Shown here one piece after another: positions 12,826 through 17,052 of a stretch of DNA of 17,052 nt. The first letter of the stretch is position 1, and each line of letters begins with the position of its first letter. The notes under the pieces were generated by a model. The model made no database searches. It was not told where the DNA came from and was given only the letters and a program-made list of their open reading frames with translations. The position numbers and the translations under genes are program-made. The DNA is taken from NCBI GenBank assembly GCA_035718085.1, contig DASTHS010000094.1, forward strand, positions 1-17,052, written 5' to 3'. This DNA comes from DASTHS01 sp035718085. GTDB taxonomy: Bacteria; Actinomycetota; Acidimicrobiia; Acidimicrobiales; Palsa-688.

Positions 12826-13673
12826 TGGGGCGCGCGCTGCGCAACCGGGCCTTCTTCGCGGCCTGCGGCGTCGGGCTGCTCCTCGTCGTCGCCCCGGCTG
12901 TCGCCCTCGTCGCCAGCGTCTTCGCCAAGGCGGCGCCGGCCATCGGCACCGCGCTGTTCACCTCGCCCACCAACGGGCAGGGCGGCGGCCTGGAGAACGC
13001 CATCCTCGGCACGCTGTTGCTGCTCGTCGGCGTGCTGGTGGTCGCCGGCACCATCGGCGTCGGGGCGGGCGTCTACCTCGCCGAATACGCCCCGCCGCGC
13101 GTCGCCGGGCCGCTGCGCACCCTCTCCGAGGTCCTCGCAGGCGTCCCGTCGATCGTCATCGGCTACGTCGGCTACGTCACCTTCCTGCAGGAGCTGCACT
13201 GGGGCTACTCGCTCCTCGGCGGGGTGCTCGCCCTGTCGGTGCTGGTGCTGCCCTACATCGTCAAGACCACCGAGTTGGCCGTGCGCCAGGTGCCCACCAC
13301 CCTGCGGGAAGCGTCGGCGGCGCTCGGCCTGACCCGGACCACCACCGTCGGCCGCATCGTGCTGCCCACGGCGTGGCCGGGCGTCATCTCGGGCCTCATC
13401 GTCGCCATGGCCATCTCCCAGGGCGAGACGGCGCCGCTGCTGTTCACCGCCGGCTACCTCGACCAGCGCAACCCCAGCCTGGCCCTGCTCCACCACGACG
13501 TGCCCTACCTGACCTACGTCGCCTTCACCGACACCACCTTGCCGGCGGCCCGCGCCCAGCAGCTGGCGTCGGCGGCGGGTGCCATGACCCTGGTGCTGCT
13601 GCTGGCCCTCATCTTCGCCGGCCGGGTGCTCGCCCGCCGCAGCCGGCGGGCCACCGCCCGGATGGCGCTCTGA
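12825..13673 (+). CDS. pstA: Phosphate ABC transporter permease PstA
   Basis: A 282-residue membrane protein with about six hydrophobic segments, starting with RAFFAACGVGLLLVVAPAVALVASVF near the N-terminus. The EAA loop is seen as LREASAALGLTRTTTVGRIVLPTAWPGVISG, and the family segment LSEVLAGVPSIVIGYVGYV is present. It pairs with PstC. The ATG shares its first base with the pstC stop and has GGGAGGGG (12811-12818) six bases upstream, so it is both coupled and provided with its own ribosome-binding site. No pstB follows: the next gene is on the other strand, and the ATPase gene lies 2 kb away. Confidence 0.95.
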   Translation: MGRALRNRAFFAACGVGLLLVVAPAVALVASVFAKAAPAIGTALFTSPTNGQGGGLENAILGTLLLLVGVLVVAGTIGVGAGVYLAEYAPPRVAGPLRTLSEVLAGVPSIVIGYVGYVTFLQELHWGYSLLGGVLALSVLVLPYIVKTTELAVRQVPTTLREASAALGLTRTTTVGRIVLPTAWPGVISGLIVAMAISQGETAPLLFTAGYLDQRNPSLALLHHDVPYLTYVAFTDTTLPAARAQQLASAAGAMTLVLLLALIFAGRVLARRSRRATARMAL

Positions 13674-13684
13674 TCTGACGGCGC

Positions 13685-13714
13685 CGCCCGCCGACGCCGC
13701 CGGCCCGGCGGGCG
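13685..13714. terminator. GC hairpin between convergent pstA and response-regulator genes
   Basis: CGCCCGCCG (13685-13693) is perfectly complementary to CGGCGGGCG (13706-13714), with a 12-base GC-rich loop. It lies in the 48-bp gap between two convergent genes, so it probably serves both strands. No U tract. Confidence 0.55.
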
Positions 13715-13721
13715 CCCCAGT

Positions 13722-14438
13722 TCAACCGTCGGTCGGGCGCCGGCTCTCGAACTTGTAGCCCAGACCCCGGATCGTGGTGATCCGTGACGGCCGGGACGGG
13801 TCGGGCTCGATCTTGCCCCGGAGGCGCTTGATGTGCACGTCGAGGGTCTTGGTGTCACCGACGTAGTGCGGGCCCCACACCCGGTCGATCAGCGTCTCAC
13901 GGGTCAGCACCCGCCCGGCGTTGGCCATGAGCAGCTCGAGCAGCTCGAACTCCTTGCGCGGCAGGCTCAACGGCGTGTCGCCCATGGAGACCTCGTGGCG
14001 GCCGGCGTCGAGGCGGAGGTCGCCGACCACCAGCTCCTCACCCGAGCCCGGGCTGGGCAGGTCACCCGGCGCGCGCCGCAGCACGGCGCGCATGCGGGCC
14101 ACCAGCTCCCGCAGCCGGTAGGGCTTGGTCACGTAGTCGTCGGCGCCCACCTCGAGGCCGACGACGGTGTCGATCTCGCTCGACTTCGCCGTCACCATGA
14201 TGATCGGCACCCGGCTGCCCCGGGCCCGCAGCTCCCGGCACACGTCGATGCCCGACACCCTGGGGAGCCACACGTCGAGCAGCACCAGGTCGGGGCGCAC
14301 CGCGTCGAACACCTCGAGGCCCTCGGCGCCGTCCCTCGCCACCTTCACCAGGAACCCTTCGCGCTTGAGCCCGACGACGAGGCCCTCGACGAAGGACTCC
14401 TCGTCTTCGATCACCAGCACCGTGAGCGGATCAGGCAC
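13722..14438 (-). CDS. regX3: OmpR-family response regulator, RegX3/PhoP-like (phosphate)
   Basis: A 238-residue two-domain regulator. The receiver domain (about 5-120) shows the acidic pair Glu11/Asp12, the phospho-acceptor Asp55 in VLLDVWLP, a Thr in MVTAKSSEID, and Lys in ADDYVTKPY. The C-terminal winged helix (about 140-235) contains LPRKEFELLELLMANAGRVLTRETLIDRVWG and TKTLDVHIKRLRGKIE, close to what I recall of mycobacterial RegX3. It should bind the GTTCACC-type repeats seen before pstS and in the kinase-pstB gap and activate phosphate-starvation genes. The GTG start overlaps the kinase stop by eight bases, with AGGGGGA just upstream inside the kinase gene, so the two are coupled. Identification as the SenX3-RegX3 type is good; exact orthology is not proven here. 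Confidence 0.93.
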   Translation of the reverse strand: MPDPLTVLVIEDEESFVEGLVVGLKREGFLVKVARDGAEGLEVFDAVRPDLVLLDVWLPRVSGIDVCRELRARGSRVPIIMVTAKSSEIDTVVGLEVGADDYVTKPYRLRELVARMRAVLRRAPGDLPSPGSGEELVVGDLRLDAGRHEVSMGDTPLSLPRKEFELLELLMANAGRVLTRETLIDRVWGPHYVGDTKTLDVHIKRLRGKIEPDPSRPSRITTIRGLGYKFESRRPTDG

Positions 14439-15561
14439 CGATCCCCCTCGTCGGAGCACCGGCGGCGGCGCTGCGCGCCCCGCCGCGGGGGAGCACCAGG
14501 GTGAAGGTCGACCCCACCCCTTCCTCGGACTCGAGGCGCACGTCGCCGCCGTGGTTGGCGGCGACGTGGCGCACGATCGACAGGCCGAGGCCGGTGCCAC
14601 CCGTGGAGCGGCTGCGGGCCCGGTCGACCCGGTAGAAGCGCTCGAACACCCGTTCGCGGTCGCGGGCGGGGATGCCGATGCCGGTGTCGCGGACCGACAG
14701 CTCGACCCCGTCACCGGCCGCCCATCGTCGGGCCGACACCACCACCCGTCCGCCCCGTTCGGTGTACTTCACCGCGTTGTCGACCAGGTTCCGCAACGCG
14801 GACACCAGCTCCCAGCGGTCGCCCTCGACGTACAACCCGGCCGCCGGCTCCTCGATGCCGAGCTCGATGCCGGCGGCGTCGGCGAGGGGTCGAGCGGCGC
14901 CGACGGCCTCGGCGATCACCGACTGCACGGTCACGTCGTCGACGACCGGTGCCTCGTGCGCTTCGATGCGCGACAGGTCGAGGAGGTCGTCGATCAGGCG
15001 GGCCAGCCGTTCGGCCTCCGCGGTCAGCCGGCCCGAGAGGCGGGTGACCGTCTCGGGGTCGTCCTCGCCGTCGAGGGTCTCCGCCAGCAAGCTGAGCGCG
15101 CCCACCGGGGTCTTCAGCTCGTGGCTGACGTTGGCGACGAAGTCGCGGCGGATGGCGTCGACGCGCCGGCGCTCGGAGATGTCCTCCACGACGGCGACGG
15201 AGCCGTCGACGATCCCACCGTCGACCAGCGGGCTGGCCCGGATGACCAGCACCCGCCGGACGGGGACGAACATCTCCAGCACCCGCTCGTTGGGGCCGTC
15301 GCGGCGGGCGGCGGCGAGCTGCTCGGCGATCGCCGAGCTGGCGAGCGGCCCGGCGATGTGGGCCGTGGCCAGGCGCCGGGCCGTGTCGTTGCGGTAGACC
15401 TCGGTGCCGTCGGCGTCGGTGATGACGACACCCTCCCCGACGCGGTCGAGCGCACTGGTGAAGCGCAGGGTGCGACGGAGGCACTGTTCGTGGCCCACGA
15501 GGGGCTCGGAGCCCCGCACCGGCGCCTCGGCGGGGTCGCTGGCCGCGCTGGTGTCGTGCAT
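14431..15561 (-). CDS. senX3: Soluble PAS histidine kinase, SenX3/PhoR-like (phosphate)
   Basis: A 376-residue kinase. A PAS domain (about 36-130) is followed by the HisKA phospho-acceptor His147 in FVANVSHELKTPVGAL and an HATPase domain with the N box (NLVDNAVKY, 258-266), G1 box (DTGIGIP, 292-298) and G2 box (GTGLGLS, 322-328). The HisKA and ATPase parts resemble mycobacterial SenX3, which has N-terminal membrane segments. Here the first 35 residues are hydrophilic and no hydrophobic helix occurs anywhere, so it should be cytoplasmic. The start cannot lie further upstream: an in-frame TAG stands four codons before the ATG. The same hexamer, TAGCCT, is the probable -10, nine bases before the start. 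The partner regulator overlaps the stop by eight bases. Pho-box-like repeats upstream suggest autoregulation. Confidence 0.92.
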   Translation of the reverse strand: MHDTSAASDPAEAPVRGSEPLVGHEQCLRRTLRFTSALDRVGEGVVITDADGTEVYRNDTARRLATAHIAGPLASSAIAEQLAAARRDGPNERVLEMFVPVRRVLVIRASPLVDGGIVDGSVAVVEDISERRRVDAIRRDFVANVSHELKTPVGALSLLAETLDGEDDPETVTRLSGRLTAEAERLARLIDDLLDLSRIEAHEAPVVDDVTVQSVIAEAVGAARPLADAAGIELGIEEPAAGLYVEGDRWELVSALRNLVDNAVKYTERGGRVVVSARRWAAGDGVELSVRDTGIGIPARDRERVFERFYRVDRARSRSTGGTGLGLSIVRHVAANHGGDVRLESEEGVGSTFTLVLPRGGARSAAAGAPTRGIGA

Positions 15562-15570
15562 CGAGGGTCG

Positions 15571-15576
15571 AGGCTA
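15571..15576 (-). promoter_or_regulatory. Candidate -10 hexamer (TAGCCT) for the kinase-regulator pair
   Basis: On the minus strand, TAGCCT lies nine bases before the ATG at 15561, with no Shine-Dalgarno site between. The Pho-box-like repeats lie 26-60 bp further upstream, a suitable place for an activator. Confidence 0.45.
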
Positions 15577-15601
15577 GGTCTCGCCGGCGTCGCCAGCGGG
15601 A

Positions 15602-15636
15602 CACGAACCTTGCGGCGAGGTGAACGCCGGGCGAAC
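15602..15636 (-). promoter_or_regulatory. Pho-box-like repeats between divergent kinase and pstB genes
   Basis: Read on the minus strand, GTTCGCC (15630-15636) and GTTCACC (15619-15625) are exactly 11 bp apart, the spacing of the Pho box, and a further GTTCG word (15604-15608) follows out of phase. The 125-bp gap serves both the kinase-regulator pair and pstB, so one site could control both. Orientation favours the kinase side. Confidence 0.6.
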
Positions 15637-15674
15637 AGCCGGAGCAGCCGGGCGACGGGCGGTCACGCAGTTGG

Positions 15675-15680
15675 TACAAC
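15675..15680 (+). promoter_or_regulatory. Candidate -10 hexamer (TACAAC) for pstB
   Basis: TACAAC lies six bases before the GTG at 15687. It matches the first two bases of TANNNT but ends in C. The geometry fits the leaderless pattern seen elsewhere in the window. Confidence 0.4.
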
Positions 15681-15686
15681 GGCAGG

Positions 15687-16568
15687 GTGCACACCCCCGG
15701 TTCTGCGTCGGCGCACCGCGCGACGGCCGTTCGCCCCGCTCAGGCGCCCGAGGCGGCCGCCGACGACCCGGGCTCGCGTCGTGGTGGCGTGGCCACCGCC
15801 GTGCGCGAGGTGGTCTACGAGGTCGAGGGTCTGAGCTTCTCCTACGGGAAGCACCCGGCCCTGCAGGACGTCAGCATGGCGATCGGCGCCCGCGAGGTCA
15901 CCGCACTCATCGGCCCGTCGGGCTGCGGCAAGACGACGTTCCTCCGGTGCCTGAACCGCATGAACGACCTGGTCCCCGGCGCCCGGGTCGACGGGCGCAT
16001 CACCTTCGACGGCGACGACATCTACGCCCCGTCGGTCAAGCCGATCGAGCTGCGCCGGCGTGTCGGCATGGTCTTCCAGAAGCCGAACCCGTTCCCCCAG
16101 TCGATCTGGGAGAACGTGGCGTTCGCCCCCCGGGCCAACGGCGCCCCCCGCCGCGACCTCGATGGGATCGTGGAGGCGGCCCTGCGCTCGGCGGCGCTCT
16201 GGGACGAGGTGAAGGACAAGCTCAAGCAGAGCGCCTTCGCCCTCTCGGGGGGCCAGCAACAGCGGCTCTGCATCGCCAGGGCGGTGGCCGTGCGCCCCGA
16301 GGTCATCCTGATGGACGAGCCGTGCTCCGCCCTCGACCCGATCGCCACGATGCGGATCGAGGAGCTGCTCGGCGAGCTGGCCGCCACCTACACGATCGTC
16401 ATCGTCACCCACAACCTCCAACAGGCGGCCCGGGTGGCCGACCGCACGGCGTTCTTCACCGCCGACCCCGGCGGGGGCATCCTCGTCGAGGTCGACGACA
16501 GCGAGAAGATCTTCTCGTCGCCCTCGGACCCCCGCACAGAGGACTACATCACCGGCCGCTTCGGCTGA
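15687..16568 (+). CDS. pstB: Phosphate ABC transporter ATP-binding protein PstB
   Basis: A 293-residue ATPase that drives PstCA. Motifs in order: Walker A GPSGCGKTT (76-84), Q loop with Gln131 (MVFQKPNPFPQSIWENV, a PstB hallmark), ABC signature LSGGQQQR (186-193), Walker B VILMDEP (206-212) with Glu211, and the H loop VIVTHNLQQAARV. The protein is longer than usual because of a 40-residue Ala/Pro-rich N-terminal extension. The GTG at 15687 has TACAAC six bases upstream; the alternative GTG at 15789 would remove the extension and leave a normal-length PstB. It is separate from pstSCA and divergent from the kinase gene. The last 20 bases overlap a minus-strand frame. Confidence 0.95.
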   Translation: MHTPGSASAHRATAVRPAQAPEAAADDPGSRRGGVATAVREVVYEVEGLSFSYGKHPALQDVSMAIGAREVTALIGPSGCGKTTFLRCLNRMNDLVPGARVDGRITFDGDDIYAPSVKPIELRRRVGMVFQKPNPFPQSIWENVAFAPRANGAPRRDLDGIVEAALRSAALWDEVKDKLKQSAFALSGGQQQRLCIARAVAVRPEVILMDEPCSALDPIATMRIEELLGELAATYTIVIVTHNLQQAARVADRTAFFTADPGGGILVEVDDSEKIFSSPSDPRTEDYITGRFG

Positions 16569-17052
16569 CCGACCGCCGCCGACGGCGCTTCGTGGCGGCC
16601 GCAGGCAGCAGGTCGTCGTCGGACGGCGTCCACGGGCGCAGCTCGGCCCGCCGCGCCGGCGGCGCCACCTGGGGGTTGCCTGCCGTCGCAGCGGTCGGCA
16701 GCTCTTCCGCCGCGGCGGGTGCGGGTGCGGCGGGGGCGGCAATTGCTTCGGCGGGTGCGGGTGCGGGTGCGGCGGGGGTGGCCGACGCGGGAGCGGACGG
16801 CGCTGGCGCCATGGGTGCGGTCGAGGCCGCGGTGGCGGCCACGGCGGCCGCCGCGGCCGAAGGCGACAGCGGCGGCGGGGGAGTCGGGTCGGCCGTCTGC
16901 AGCATGCCGTCGGCGAGCGAGGTCAGCGCCGAGAGGGAGGCGGTGGCCGCCCGCGGCTGGGCGGCCGCGGCCGGGGTGCGGGTCGGCAGCCCCGCAGGGC
17001 CGGCCGGCCCGGCGAGGCGGGCGGTGGGCGCCGCCGGCGGCGCGCCGACGCG
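16549..17052 (-). CDS. Ala/Pro-rich hypothetical protein, C-terminal part (runs off the window)
   Basis: The minus-strand frame is open from the window edge to the stop at 16549, at least 167 residues. It is low-complexity: Ala and Pro runs (PPPPLSPSAAAAAVAA; APAPAPAEAIAAPAAPAPA), then a more ordered ending RRAELRPWTPSDDDLLP and a basic tail TKRRRRR. Ordinary-looking words (SALTSLADGMLQTADP) appear near 16880-16930. Such a composition is typical of a disordered linker or tail of a bigger protein, and the strong GC bias means that open frames arise by chance, so the call is uncertain. It overlaps the 3' end of pstB by 20 bases. Function unknown. Confidence 0.45.
   Translation of the reverse strand, partial: RVGAPPAAPTARLAGPAGPAGLPTRTPAAAAQPRAATASLSALTSLADGMLQTADPTPPPPLSPSAAAAAVAATAASTAPMAPAPSAPASATPAAPAPAPAEAIAAPAAPAPAAAEELPTAATAGNPQVAPPARRAELRPWTPSDDDLLPAAATKRRRRRSVSRSGR
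16713..16781. repeat. Imperfect direct repeat in the Ala/Pro-rich frame
   Basis: CGGCGGGTGCGGGTGCGG starts at 16713 and again at 16749, where it carries one extra GGTGCG unit. Both copies continue into GCGGGGG. They encode the repeated Pro-Ala stretch of the minus-strand frame. Confidence 0.75.

Noticed and set aside
15687..15788. The pstB N-terminal extension as a signal peptide or separate leader
   Set aside because: It is hydrophilic, Ala/Pro-rich and in frame with PstB, so it is either a short disordered extension or non-coding if the GTG at 15789 is used.

Overview
This is chromosomal DNA from a very GC-rich actinobacterium. The actinobacterial signals are two WhiB-family iron-sulfur regulators, an actinobacterial-type LeuA, a CeoB/CeoC-like TrkA pair, a ppk next to a MutT1-like Nudix gene, and a SenX3-RegX3-like phosphate two-component pair. 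Divergence from mycobacterial and streptomycete versions suggests a deep lineage such as Acidimicrobiia; that placement is inference. I saw no insertion sequence, phage gene, tRNA, rRNA or CRISPR array.

Layout. 1-940: tail of one TrkA-type K+ regulator and a complete second one, translationally coupled. 1108-2976: a WhiB2-like gene converging on a formiminotransferase-domain gene, then a tatA-like gene converging on a second whiB-like gene. 2977-5198: leuA behind a leader with a short Leu-rich peptide and an attenuator. 5210-8324: a small unknown gene, ppk and a Nudix hydrolase. 8362-9378: a class E-type sortase on the minus strand. 9486-10444: a SixA/MutT1-C-like histidine phosphatase and an Rrf2-like regulator. 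10566-13673: pstS, pstC and pstA. 13722-15561: a SenX3/PhoR-like kinase and RegX3/PhoP-like regulator on the minus strand. 15687-16568: pstB, divergent from the kinase gene. 16549-17052: an Ala/Pro-rich minus-strand frame running off the window.

How it fits together. The right half is a phosphate module: Pst uptake system, two-component regulator, Pho-box-like 11-bp repeats before pstS and in the kinase-pstB intergenic region, and polyphosphate kinase nearby. The ppk-Nudix-phosphatase order matches mycobacterial ppk1-mutT1, except that the two MutT1 domains are separate genes with a sortase gene between them.

The most interesting signals are: (1) a leucine attenuator before leuA whose peptide appears to be translated from a leaderless transcript; (2) the split MutT1 locus; (3) a SenX3-like kinase with no membrane segment, its start pinned by an in-frame stop; (4) TANNNT-like hexamers 6-9 nt before many starts, implying widespread leaderless transcription; and (5) phased Pho-box repeats. 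These are readings of the sequence by eye; no database search or folding program was run.
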